Assembly: GCA_015179045.1 (NCBI GenBank)
Contig: WHUZ01000050.1
Coordinates: 390,167-454,166, forward strand
Length of the DNA stretch: 64,000 bases
From: Kalaharituber pfeilii
Taxonomy: Eukaryota > Ascomycota > Pezizomycetes > Pezizales > Pezizaceae
Reading direction: 5' to 3'
Positions 10,488 to 22,262 of the stretch are shown here, one piece after another (within the stretch, counting starts at the first letter, position 1; every line of letters starts with the position of its first letter). A program made the translations under genes and the position numbers. The notes beneath the pieces were generated by a model that did no database searches, was not told the DNA's origin, and saw only the letters and a program-made list of their open reading frames with translations.

Positions 10488-13040
10488 GTTGCTCTGTGCT
10501 GTAGTTCAAACTAGCGTACAAAGTATCGAAGTTGTCGAAATGAAGTGCACAGTCGTAGCAGGAACTATGATATGCGGAACGTAAATGAATGGATGTTTCG
10601 TCAACTGAAATTACTTGCTACTGTGGTTTGCCGTCTCTTTTCTTGATTGTGGAGGCAACAGCCCGTCTTGCTTCAAGATCCAACTGACCACAAATTGCTT
10701 GGTCCTAACGTTATACCGGTCTAAGAAGTGACACCAACAGATGATCTAGACTGAATGAATGACCTTTGAACACGACCTCGTGACACACAAGCTTTGATTC
10801 GATGACCTAAAAGCGAATGACAAATGTGGAGTTTCTTGGTCAAGGCGGAGGCTGGAGAAGTCGTTCTGTTGAAGGTTATGCAGAATTATAGGGTCCTTTT
10901 GTCGGCGAACCATATACCATGTATTGTCCGATAATGTAGAGTACGTCTTCTAAATGCACTAATCTTCTTTGTCGTTTTTTTCTCTCTTTTTCTTTTCCTT
11001 TCCTTTTTTCCTTTTTCTTTTCTTTGTCTTACGTATCCTTTTTGTCTTTTTGAATGTGGGATCACTGTAAGGGGGATATGAAGAGAAAATCAAGGAGGGA
11101 GAATCTCATGACCCGCAAGAGACCTTGTTCCTTTGTGCAGAGATCGATTTACCGTTTGGGAGGGCTTGTTGAAGGGAAAGAGTCAACGATGAGAGATCAG
11201 TCCCTGGTCCCAGCAATTCTCCTGGGCTCGGGATCCAGCAATGGCGCTTGCGCTCGCTGAAGCTGCCGGTTCCGTGTTTTAGGGCACAGGGTGGGTGGGC
11301 TTTTGGGTAATGAAAATGCTCTATTTTACCGACTGTGCGTAAGCTGCTAACTGAAAGAGTGTGGGCTGCGGCGTGTCCCGTGGCGTGAGGGTTGATGCTT
11401 GCTCGGTAGGCTTCTTTCTGTTCAGCTTCTGATCCTTCCTCCGAGGACAAAAGGTATGTATGCTAAGGAAGCAAGAACTGCACAAGCGCGCTAGGGCGGC
11501 GAGACGGAACGAAAGGGAAGGGAAAAATGGGAAGAGGGCGAGGAACAGGGGAAGCTGGGAAGCGAAAGTGCAATGCGGGAAATGCGCGAGGTGCACACAA
11601 AAGGCCCGACAAACAAAAGCAGGCAAAGAAACCCTTCTCCTCATAATATTGCTGCCCAAGCTGCGCCCTCTTCGCAAGTTGGGATTAATATGTAGAGAGA
11701 GAGAGAGAGGCTAGCCCTGCTGGAGTGAACCGCCGTGCCGCGCAGCCAGCTCCCACGGACCATGAACCGCGCATTGCTCTGCTGCGACCGCCCGTCCGTG
11801 GCTTGGCTGTGACCGGCCGTCGATGGATATGTACCTGTACCTGGCTGCGAGCCACGGTGGATGCTACAGTACTCGAGTACTTCTTGTTAGACAGTTCGAG
11901 ACTTCGTGCTAGGTGCACAGCGGCTCCAGTTGCGAATGTATGATATGGACGATTCATGAAGCAAAGGCTCCCACACAAACGCCAAGTCCTCCAATACAAA
12001 ATACAAAGAATGTCCATCATATGGCCGAAGCGCTCTCCAACTCTAGTGTCGCACTTGTTGGGCTGCAAAGCCACCACAATTATTAGGCAGTCTTGGCAGA
12101 GATAGGCCCTTCTCCTCTTCGAATTCTCTGTCGCGCGTACTAGTACTCTACATACACGTAATGCCTAACATAATGCAAGTGACCAGTCGGATCGAGACTG
12201 GCCAGGCAGCTACAGTCTAACCTTGCTATACCGGACAAAAAGTGCCAGATTTTTACTCGTCCGGTATAGCAAGGTTAGACTGTAGCGATGATCAAAGAGG
12301 CAGCCGCAGAGAACTCAACGGGCGGCGTTGCAATTCGGATCTCCAATCTGCAGGCATAGCGTTACGAGACTAGGCATAGCGATCAATCGCCCAAGTCTGG
12401 AACTATCAATCCCCCTGAAACGCGCACCCGCGGCAACACTGCAGTGTCTATTAACGCTGACCACCAAGTTGCGGCCAACCACAGCGTATTCTCGAGGCAG
12501 AATATAGTGGTCAGCAGCAGCAGCAGCATCATGCAATTCATTCGATGCTCTGACTTGCATGCATTGATAGTCACATCCCCCACCCCTTACCCCCTTAACG
12601 AACGCAGAGCTTCTAGCGCTCCCTCCTTATGTCGCGGCCACATCTCGAGTTTTCTCGGGCATAATTGCTGGATGGCCACATTCGTGTGTGTGCGATCTGC
12701 GTTGTCTACTGGTCCGCACTGAATCTATTTGTAGTAGCTCGGTTTAACTGGTCCCCAACTGTCACACTTGTAACCGTAACGCCCATGCTTTCGTTTCCTG
12801 AAACGCATCACAAAGATCCTCAGCTACACGGGAATACCGTGGCATATTCAATGGTGCGACTAGTATACCGCTACACACGCCTTTGTTCCACCCCCAGAGT
12901 AGCGGATAACCAAAGTTGCCTGAAGAGGAAAGTGCGACTGCAATTAGTGCTGCTGAGATTCAGGTTTCATCTTCCCCGCCCTCTCCGCACGCCCCACATG
13001 TCAATGCAGCCTTTTACGCTGAACTTCAACCTTAGGTTTA
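10488..13040. other. Intergenic region between flank gene and array
   Basis: Contains the promoter of the minus-strand gene ending at 10487, a pyrimidine-rich tract at about 10970-11050, a short (GA)n run at 11695-11710 and the 70-bp fold-back element listed separately. ORFs here are short, overlap on both strands and have no recognisable motifs. Similarity to the amplified units starts near 13,040. Confidence 0.5.
12213..12282. mobile_element. 70-bp fold-back miniature element (TA-flanked)
   Basis: Perfect inverted repeats (about 28 bp counting matching flanks, 12209-12236 and 12259-12286) surround a ~22-bp loop. The arm begins CAGTCTAACCTTGCTATACC, and the element is flanked by TA on both sides (12211-12212 and 12283-12284). 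A TA target site and a CAGT..-type terminus fit an internally deleted Tc1/mariner-pogo (Fot1-like) element. The family assignment is inference. Confidence 0.7.
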
Positions 13041-13186
13041 TCGCATCTTTGGCAGATCACTCGATTGCTTAATCCCTACTTCATACCGCCTGGGGACGAC
13101 GCTAGGCAAGTACACATGTACCCAGCTGAGGGGAGACTGTACCACAGAGTGTATAAGCTATTGCAATGAGGGCAAAATCGCTACTA

Positions 13187-13484
13187 GACAGAAAAATAGG
13201 TATTTGGACAGGGGATATATGCGCCATGCAGTATTCGGCAGAAACCAGCATATTTTCGTATGCTTGGCTGGTGATAGGCATAAGACTAGTCCAAATTTCG
13301 TGATATTATAGGGTGTCCAAATTTATTATGTAAGAAAGTATTTGGACAGCTGACGTGATGAAATTTGGACAGCTGACATAATGAATTTGGACCTGTTCTT
13401 TACCCCCAAGCATACGAGAATATGCCGAACAGCGCATAGCGCATAATATGCATCTATCCCTGTCCAAATACTTATTTTTCTGTC
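13187..13484. mobile_element. 298-bp MITE-like element with TIRs (unit 1 only)
   Basis: Terminal inverted repeats GACAGAAAAATAGGTATTTG.. and ..CAAATACTTATTTTTCTGTC (one mismatch over ~27 bp) are flanked by TA. Sub-terminal similarity continues inward (ATGC-rich, TTCGTATGCTTGG / CCAAGCATACGAG). The interior carries several TTTGGACA copies in both orientations (about 13,290-13,400). The orthologous place in unit 2 (about 25,881) has no insertion, which shows an empty site. No coding capacity; probably a non-autonomous Tc1/mariner-type element. Confidence 0.85.
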
Positions 13485-15063
13485 TACTACATATAGCCCG
13501 TTGTTTGCACACCGCACCTGTGGAAGAGGCCTGCTTGGAGGTTTAACACGAAAGGAACATTTGAAGGAGATAATAAGTGGAGATCTTCTCAGATGTGCTC
13601 AACGCAGCTTACAGTCATATATCGCGGGGCATTCTACGAAGAAGAGAGGAATGTCCTGGGTGACGATGGGGTTCGCACAATTTGATAGGATTGCACGGAT
13701 TCAGCACCATACCCGACAAACTTGGCTCCAAATTAACCACAAGAACCACATATCCAACGTCGAAAATTATATGCAAGAATACGTACAGTAGCTACAAGCA
13801 TCATGAGGAACCAATTGAGGAATCCATATTCTGCAGATGTAATTTCATTGGTGAGAACCTTGTGAGAGGCGTATGCATATATAAGGATGAGTAGTCACGG
13901 TCCTTTATAACTGGGGGGTTTTTGCCATGCTGGGGAGGAGAAGAAAAAAAGAAAAAAAATACGTTGCCTTAGCAACAGTAATGTTATTTACTGTAGTAAT
14001 TGCCAAAAGTCCTTGAAAAAGAATTTATCCTTTTCAGAAAAGCTCAACTATTTAATTCGTGTCATATCGTGCCATGTCGTGTGGTGTTGGTTCGATAGAG
14101 TAATGGACCGAATTGAAGTGGTGAGTGTAGCTGGCTTTAATGTCGGTGCTCTGTCATATATCGTTGTTATCGGTGTAAATGTCAGAGTTATCGGCTCGGT
14201 TGGGCATGATCTCAGACCTTGTTATAGTCCTCTGGCTGCTTCCGCTTCTTTCCTATTATATTTATAGGATTCCGTGAGTATTTGCCCGGCTTACTGTTAC
14301 TCCAGGTGACGTAGGATCTCTAAGACCATATATATGAAGACCATTCGTTCTGAGAAGGTACCTTCGGGAGTAGGGAGTCTTCCATTAGGTATGCCAGTTT
14401 TTCTAATCAATCGCTCTATCTCAACTATCATGGCAACCGATGTCTAGCGCTACATCCTTTCCATCTTCCGTTTCCTTGAGCCCGTGAAGCAGCGAGAGGA
14501 GCGCATTCCGCAGGGGGCTCTGCTGCATGGCGCGGACACCAGGATGATACTGGTGATGCAGGAGGCTCAGTCAGTCATGACGGGTCAGGCAAAAGGTGAC
14601 TATAGCATCAGCTCTCCACTCATCGTGCTTGCGGGTGTCTTACCCCAACACACAGCCTCCACAGGTTGAGGTTTAATTATTCTGCAGCGCAGCTGTTGAG
14701 TACGCTGCGACCCAGTCCAGTGCCCCATAGCCTTCCCCGCACGAAGTAAATTTATGTAATATTTGCTTGCACAACCCTGGAGGGGAAATCTGCAAGCTTA
14801 TGAGCGGTCGTTAACGTTTCAATCACATATTCTATCCAAGAGTTTGCTATCGCGATATCCGTTTACAGCCCCCCAAACGTACGGTGAAAGTCCAAGTTCC
14901 CGATTTCAAGTGCTAGTAGAGTGCTTCGTCCACCCGCTTGAGCTCACGATAAGAAGAGCTCTTCAATTCTGACAGATCAAGTAACAAACCTTGATTTCTC
15001 TTCAACCATCGCGAGGCTGACCATCATGTGTAATTCTTTAGCTTGTTTAGTCTCCTCCACAAC
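13485..15063 (+). other. Upstream region of NLR gene 1
   Basis: Non-coding as far as I can see. It holds the poly-A/hairpin block at about 13,945-13,998 and the junction of a ~1.05-kb deletion relative to the other units near 14,050. A short open stretch (about 14,484-14,669) includes GALLHGADTRM and is preserved in units 2 and 4, but it lacks an ATG start and follows an in-frame TAG, so it looks like a gene fragment. The last 300 bases before the NLR ATG are highly conserved in all five units and should contain the promoter. Confidence 0.5.
13960..13998. promoter_or_regulatory. Conserved double-hairpin block (unit 1)
   Basis: After a poly-A tract lie two adjacent inverted repeats: GTTGCCTTAGCAAC, then ACAGTAA..TTACTGT. 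The block recurs ~1-3 kb upstream of every NLR gene (26,379-26,416; 37,539-37,576; 48,717-48,755; 59,867-59,905). It could be a regulatory element, the end of an old transposon, or simply sequence co-amplified with the unit. Confidence 0.35.
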
Positions 15064-18000
15064 ATGGAATTAGCAGCCTCTGCTGCCGGACTGGCCGGAC
15101 TGGCCGGACTGACGCTACAACTGGCCCAAGTTGCTCGCGATTGTGCCAACATTTATTCTGAAGTGAAAGAAGTTGGCTACACACATGACTCCGTATTGCA
15201 CAATCTCCGGACGGAAGGACTTCGGCTGAAGCGGTGGGAGCAAGCTTGGGGATTGGACGCTGGCAACACCCCCAGCAAGCAACTCCAGCTTGATCCTAAT
15301 GACGAGCGGTCCAGATATGCGGCAGCTGGCCTAGCGAGGATTGTTTATGTGTTTACCAAGATCGCTGAATTGCAATCAAAATATCAAATCGAACCTGAAA
15401 CGAACGAAAAGAAAAGTATACGTGATAGCCTTAGGGTCAGCAAACTATTCTCTAGGTCTCGTTCCAAATCTCCAAGTCCAGCGAATGCTAGTCAGTCTAC
15501 AAGCCTGAGCCCTCAGCTTTCAGGACCTACTCTGAACAATAGTGATCTCTGTCTTTTGGCAAATCCAAAAACCCTCACCAGCACACAATTGCTTCCAGGT
15601 CTACAAGAAGAGATTGCCTCCTTGACTAACACTGTGCAGAAAGTACAGCAGTCTCTGTCTATATATCGCAAGCTGCGTTGGGCTGGCATGGACAAGGCAA
15701 ATTGCACCGAATTGGTAGGCCAGCTCAAGGAGTACATAGACGGCCTCTTCAATGTACTGCCACCTGATCTCACTCCTATCAGTGTACCCAAGACACAGCT
15801 TAGTTTATCTTTCAATATTCCATTCAAGATTTCTGATGTTCGGCGGAATCCTGATTTTGTTGGAAGGGAATACCTTCTCGAACAGCTAGTACATGAGATA
15901 GATGAAGGTAGGGCTGCAACGGATATTACTCATGTAGTGCTCTATGGTATGGGGGGTATGGGGAAGACGCAAATTGCATTGGAGTATGTTTATCGCCATC
16001 GCAAAGACTACTCATCAACGTTTTGGATCAATGCATCTAGCGAGCAGACAACAAAAACTAGTTTTATTCGAATTATGGAGCAATTAATTGAGCATCATGC
16101 GACACTGTTAGATTCGCCGGATTACAAACATATTGGTAGTCTCCTGGGTATCGCAGGCAAGCTCGACTCAGCAGGGCTTTTTAGCACGGAAAAACCAGAA
16201 GAAGAGCAACAGGTTATCAAAGCTGTACAGAAATGGTTAACTGCAAAACCGAACAATAAATGGCTACTTGTGTTCGACAACCTGGATGACCTGGAATCTT
16301 TTGATATAAATGACTACATTCCATCATGTGATTTTGGGACTGTGATTATTACCAGCAGAAGACGTGAGAGTGCGCAGCACCGAAGGGGCCTAGAAGTGCA
16401 TCAAATGCAGAGCAATGAAGCAGAAAGGTTACTTTTGACTAGTGCAGGGTTAGATTTAGGAAGGTTCGCTCCTGAGGGTAAGTGAATAATGTGCCTCAAC
16501 ATAGTTCCTTAATTAATCCAAAATTCCAAATATAGAACGCAAACTTGAGGAGACAGCAGTAGCAGCTATTGTGGAAAATCTTGGATACCTTCCTGTTGCC
16601 ATAGCTCAGGCTGGAGCATATATCAACATTCGGCAATGTTACTTCAGTCATTATCTCAGAGAGTATAAGACAAATGTCAATCGCCTTTTGAGCAGAAAAT
16701 GGAACAAAGGAAAGAATGGTACATCTGTCTTTGCTACTTGGGAGTTGTCATTCAATGCAATCAAGAACCAAAATCCAAAAGCTGCAGAGTTGTTATCATT
16801 ATGTGCGTTTCTTGACAATAATGATATATGTGAGGAGTTTTTGAGGCGAGGAATGAAATTAGCTATGAATGGTAGGCAACCATATATTTTTAAAATAAAA
16901 TTTGTACTTATACATTACTATAGATACAAGCCTAGCAGACTCAATCCATCTACTCTTCTCATACTCGATCGCTAAGCGAACAGAGACATACTATAGTTTC
17001 AATATCCACCCACTAGTTCACCTTTGTATTCGATGGAAACTGGAGATGGAGCCTGACGAATATCAACAAAAGGCTATTGAAGCTTTTCTTGTGGTTGCAT
17101 CTGGATTCGCTACTTCCAAAGGCAGAGTACATACGGTTAGTGACTGGATCTTTGAGCGGCGAAATTTGCCACATCTTTTTGCTGTGGAAAGGCAAATGAA
17201 GGATCTGCCATTGGAAAAGGAGGAGTCACTGGCAGCCTTGGATACTCTCTACTGGGTCTACAAAAACCACGGTCATTATAGAAAGGCAGAAGAAATGTGT
17301 ACAGCCGTATTGGCTGCAAGAGAGAAGTTGCTGGGCACAAACCACTTAAAAACCTTGGGTACTATTCACAGGATGGCAGAACTATATGAGAATCAAGGGA
17401 AATATAACGAAGCACTGGGATTGTATCAGCGAGTATTAGAATGGACAGAAAAATCACTAGGTACTGACCATCCAAACACTCTTGTAGTTGTCATGAACAT
17501 GGGATTGGTATATACTCGCCAAGGGAAATATAGCGAGGCACTGGAACTGCTTCAGCGAGCATTAGCGGGTTGTGAAAAATCACTGGGTGCGGACCATCTA
17601 ACGACCCTTGGTACTGTCCACAACATTGCGATGGTATATGATAATCAAGGGAAATACAATCAGGCGCTGGAGCGGTATCAGTGGGCATTAGCAGGGTTTG
17701 AGAAGACACTGGGTGCTGACCACCCAAGAACCCTTACTACTGTTAATGACATGGCTATAGTATATAGAAAGCAAGGGAAATATAGCCAGGCACTGGAGAT
17801 GTATCAGAGAGCATTAGCGGGAAAAGAAAAGACACTGGGTGCTGACCATCCAACTACCCTTAATACTATCCACAACATTGCTATAGTATATGAAAATCAA
17901 GGGAAATATAGCCAGGCACTGGAACTGTATCAGCGAGCATTAGCAGGGCGTGAAAAATCACTGGGTACTGACCATCCAAGCACCCTTGATACTGTCAACA

Positions 18001-18440
18001 GCATGGCAAATGTATATGAAAGTCAAGGGAAATACAGCCAAGCACTGGAACTGTATCAGCGAGGATTAGCTGGGTTTGAAAAGGCACTGGGTGCCAACCA
18101 TCCAAGCACCCTTCGAACTGTCTACAACATGGCCATACTTTATGAAAATCAAAGGGAATATAGTCAGGCAATGGGGCTGTATCAGCGAGCATTAGCAGGG
18201 TATGAAAAATCACTGGGTACTGACCATCCAAGCACCCTTGATACTGTCCACAACATGGCAGTATTATATGAAAATCAAAGGGCATATAGTCAGGCAATGG
18301 AGCTGTATCAGCGGGCATTAGCAGGAAGAGAAAAGACACTGGGCGCTGAGCATTCAGATACTGTTTGGAGTATGAAGGGGGTAGAAAGATGTCAGGCTGC
18401 TTATGGATTAGGAAAGGTTTTCTACGGGATTTTTTTATAG
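15064..18440 (+). CDS. NLR-like receptor 1: HeLo-like / NB-ARC / 9 TPR, 1,088 aa
   Basis: Putative STAND-type nonself or cell-death receptor. Exons 15064-16477, 16536-16871 and 16924-18440; both introns are phase 1 (GTAAGT..TATAG and GTAGGC..TATAG). Residues ~1-235 look HeLo-like: MELAASAAGLAGLAGL start, LRLKRWEQAWGL, LARIVYVFTKIAELQ, and KLRWAGMD before LVGQLKEYIDGLF, interrupted by a Ser/Lys linker near 125-160. HeLo domains of HET-S relatives act at membranes in cell death. NB-ARC: FVGRE, P-loop GMGGMGKT at 295-302, Walker B LLVFDNLDD from 401, GTVIITSRR from 425, LGYLPVAIAQAG from 487, HPLVH at 612-616. Residues 685-1062 are nine 42-residue TPRs. A 33-bp in-frame deletion removes the stop used by copies 2-4, adding a 13-residue tail (YGLGKVFYGIFL type). 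The first ATG downstream of a stop-bounded leader was chosen; non-ATG extension to 15043 was rejected. Confidence 0.9.
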
Positions 18441-21049
18441 TGCTATTATTTATTTGTTTTTCAGATTATTTGGTTGTTTGTATATTCATGTATTCACGCT
18501 TTCATTTTGCATAGTTGTTCAATTTCTCATTCATATATACCCGAATAACTCTACAATTCATTGGAGAAAGTACTCGTTCTGGGTTTTTTCAATTGCCAAA
18601 TAGCCGAAGTGGGGGGCGAGGGGAATTCGCGGGGGTCATACGGCTTTTAGATAGAGACTTTTTCACATTCAAGTGAACCTTTACTTCATTTAAAGCTAGA
18701 ATTTGTACCACATGCCCACATAGTCTGGCTCGGTTAAACTTGTGCGTAATAGGGGTGCAGGAGCAGAATAGGTAGGGGGTGAGTATACAGTAGCAAAGTA
18801 AGCGGAGGTCGACTATATATAATATGTGCATGAGAGTGAATATTCAGCAATTCGTATGTAGTGTGTGTAGAAGAGGAGATTATGAGTAGCCTGGCACATG
18901 TAGGCTAAAATATATAGAGCGTTGGTATACGGGTCTTCAAAGGGGCTCAAAAGGATTGGAGGAACAAGAGAGAGGGCGGGGGCATGTAGAACACAAGTCC
19001 CGCTGTCATAAGGGGAGAGGACAATAGACTCGAAGGGAGGGTAATATTACTGTACATACGAGATGTTAGCAGGTTCAGATTATCAGCATTGAACTTGAAC
19101 AGCCTAGGGGAGGGTTCCATGTTCAGGGTAAGGGCTGTAGGTGGAGTTAGAGAGGCAGGGAGCTGAGGGCAGCTGAGATGTGGAGCTTGTGTGAGGAAGC
19201 GAGGATGAAAGGCAACCTGCGTGGGACTGGCAGTCATTGGCAACACCTACTGACATACATCCCCTCACTCCTCTCCTCGTACGCCTTCTCCCCGTCCTCG
19301 CCCATGCGTTCATGCAATATAATGATTCTGTCTTCAATCCCTTACCCACCCCCTCGTTCCCCACATAAATGTATACACGCCCCTCTCGACTACCGCCGCC
19401 TTGGGCGGTAAATAACTGTTCATAGAACTGAATTTACTACTGTATATGGCGAACAAGACAGTGATATGGAGCTTTTCTGGGTATCACAACACTTGGGCTC
19501 GGAATAATGATTAACTGGGATGTTTATTCTGCAAACTGGGGTGGCATGTTAAGAGTCGTATGTCGGTTGTATTTAGTTGCATATTTTCGGCTTGTTGCCC
19601 AATGTGTTATACAATGCATGTTGACCATATGAAGCTTATTTTGACTGACGATCTACAAGGGAGTACATAGTAGTATACATGTATGACATATAGGGCCCAC
19701 TTCACCCTCGCCATAAATTGCTCCGCTCGGCATCGACTCTCCCGTGCATAGAAGCTTTAGCTTTTTGCAATCCCAACTCTGTCCATGCGCCTTCCTATTT
19801 GCTTGTATTATGATATTTCTCGAATGGAGGAAAAACGGGCGGATCATTTCGTACGTTGCTGGTCCAATACCATGGGTCGCTTCGAGCACAAATTGGGAGA
19901 TAGTGTGATCTATCATGTTGGAAATTGAATTTGGCTACCCACGCTACCCTCAGTCCTCGGTCCTTGCAGGATTCACTCCCGGTCTTACAGCTTCCTTGTC
20001 CCAAGAACCTTCCTTCACTTGAATTCTGCATATCTAAATATACTACACTGGCTTTCCTTTACGTTCTTCTAGTTCTCCTCTTTCAAGCATCGTTGGACAA
20101 ACTTCAAATTCGGGCTCACCAGTACGTACGAGTATCGAGTTACTTTACCTTTCATCCAAAGCATTACGTTCCCATTCGGTGCATTAAGAGAGTACAAAAT
20201 TAAGTATCCCGGATTTCAGCAGCATGTGCCAGGAACTAGGGTCCACTAGGCTCCTGTTTTGTGACTCAGTTTTTGGCGGGGTGCTACTGGGAATGTATGT
20301 ACGGGTGTGCTGTTCAGAACTGTTCTGGTGGCATATAAAGCAATTGTTTGGGAATCCCTTGTGTTGAATCTTGGAGGCTTAAAGCAGGAGAGACAAACAG
20401 GAATACCTACGGGACGACACTGACAATGGGCGGGGAACTAGTACTTACTGGGTTGCGTCACACAAAGCTTATACACACTTTATGTCTGACGGAAGCTGAC
20501 CCGTACCTACAATGGAAGCGATTTGGAAATCTGGAGGGATTCGATAAAGATACAGATAGATTGAGGCGCAACCGGTGAAGTGAAGCATAACATACCAGCG
20601 ACACAAAGTGGCAGACATCACCTCCGAAGTCATTGCGCAGTTACAGCACTCTGCTCCGCGAACTTCCCACATACCACACCACATCACATCAAAGGGAGCA
20701 GTGAGATCCCTTTCGACTTTTACAATGATGATTACTGGTAATGACCGTGGACGTGGACCGAGCGGCAGATTCCTGGCATGGGGCTGGATCGGTTGCTTGC
20801 TAGAAACGCACCAAGGAGAAGCGAGTAGATGTAGTACAGTATTGGCAACGGGACTGGATCCTCATCTAGTGGTACAAGGGACATTCGAAGTGGGACCTAG
20901 GGGTTGATAGGTGGAAGGAGAAAGAGAACAGCAGTTACACCGCATGATGGAGAGCCGGATCCAACAGTTATACCTAATACAAGCATGATTGGGATCCTGT
21001 CGAGATTCCCGTCATGCTACGGTATAGGCCTGGTGCCGCAGACTTGTAG
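18441..21049. other. 3' flank and spacer of unit 1
   Basis: 3' UTR-like AT-rich DNA to about 18,560, then spacer shared with units 2 (to 32,626), 3 and 4. Several short minus-strand ORFs (for example 18,947-19,246 and 19,653-19,916, the latter containing ATHGIGPATYEMIRPFF) are conserved among units. They lack recognisable domains, and their conservation is what recent duplication alone would give. I do not call a gene here. Confidence 0.5.
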
Positions 21050-22262
21050 GAGCATCAGGGAAGTTTCCAAGTTACAACGATGAAGATGGAGAAGGTGAGG
21101 AGGAAATGGAGCTGTTAATAAGAGGTTGGGATAACTATGAGATGCTGGTGGTAGCAATGATGGCGATGGTCCTTCGGGAGTGGTGCAATAGGCAACTTAA
21201 CAAGAGCCTACCAGCATTATCCGTCACTCTCTCGTTAGAGGCAAAGGAGCCAAACGTCATCATCAGAGGCGAGTAGAGAGTCCTTCCGGAGGAGAGGCGA
21301 TCTATTTCCGAGCGACGGAGAGGAAGATGCAGTTCAACAGGGCAATAAATTCTCAATTGTGCAGAGGAGCGGAAGTGGCGGTGAGGCAGCGTAGCATCCT
21401 ATCTACTACATCCACGAGATGAGGGAGCCAGAGTCATACTACCAGCAGCCATGAAGATGAATACCATGATGAGCGCGACTAGTTTAACCCAAATCCTGCA
21501 CATCATGAACCGTGGGATGATGCAGTGCTCACATCACAGGAAGCACAGATTGCGGTAGAGGAGGAAAGGGAGATTGAGAGTAAGTGAGCGCCGGCGCACA
21601 GGTTGGCGTTTGAGAAGGGCTTGAGCGTGCAGAGTATCAGCACTCACATGTAAACTGCGCTTCGGGATGTCTGCGTTAGCAGTAGAAACATTATCTCACG
21701 GCCAACACAACCGCAAATCTCCACGTCACGAAGCCGCTCTTCCTCCGCCAAACTCACCCCGCTCCCCACACTCTCCACGCTCTGCTCGTATTTCATATAG
21801 CAACTATGACACGAGCATGAGCTCGGAAGGGGGATGTTATCACCGATGTCATTACCTACTTCACTGCAGGTGCAACCACAGTCGTATCCCCATTCTGATC
21901 CTCACAATGTCCAACAGGGAGGCAGGATACTTTGTGCCCAAATTGCCACTATCTCAGAATTAACAGCCATCAAGGCTGAATACGTGAGCTGGAGTTGGTG
22001 GGGGTATGAGGCCGATGACACCAATTTCCGTTGGAAGGGGGTCCAGGGTAGAGAGTTCGGTGCCGACAACGCAGAGGGTTGCCTCACCCCCCTCACAAAG
22101 GGTAGTATCAGCAACACCGTCGCCGCAAAGGGTGGCTTCACCTCTCCTTCCCACTGCGCCTCCACAGTGACAGCAGCAGCAGGCGCAAGGGGGGAACAGT
22201 CTCAACAGGAGGGCAACCCTGTGAATATGCCACTGGTGAGGCCATCACCTGAGGCATCGTGA
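21050..22262 (+). pseudogene. Decayed unrecognised gene, unit 1 copy
   Basis: Protein-like segments in changing frames: EPLIRRW-like and MMAIVLREWCNRQL (around 21,100-21,200), LTSQEAQIAVEEEREIE (about 21,530-21,575), then SALAVETLSHGQHN and a Ser/Pro-rich stretch leading to EYVSWSWWGYEADDTNFRWK (about 21,980-22,040). Frames are broken by stops and indels; one TAA after EEREIE is absent from units 3 and 4. The same remnant appears at about 45,810-46,990 and 57,005-58,140. Family not recognised. Confidence 0.5.

Noticed and set aside
14763..14972. 69-codon open frame conserved before each NLR gene
   Set aside because: Non-ATG start and no domain. Its conservation is no greater than that of the surrounding recently duplicated promoter region.
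15043..15063. Seven-codon N-terminal extension of the NLR starting at TTG
   Set aside because: Not an ATG. The first in-frame ATG at 15,064 gives the hydrophobic MELAAS start expected for a HeLo-like domain.
17491..18339. Repeated ~70-110 codon minus-strand frames across the TPR exons
   Set aside because: They are antisense shadows of the 126-bp TPR repeat and recur with its period in every copy.
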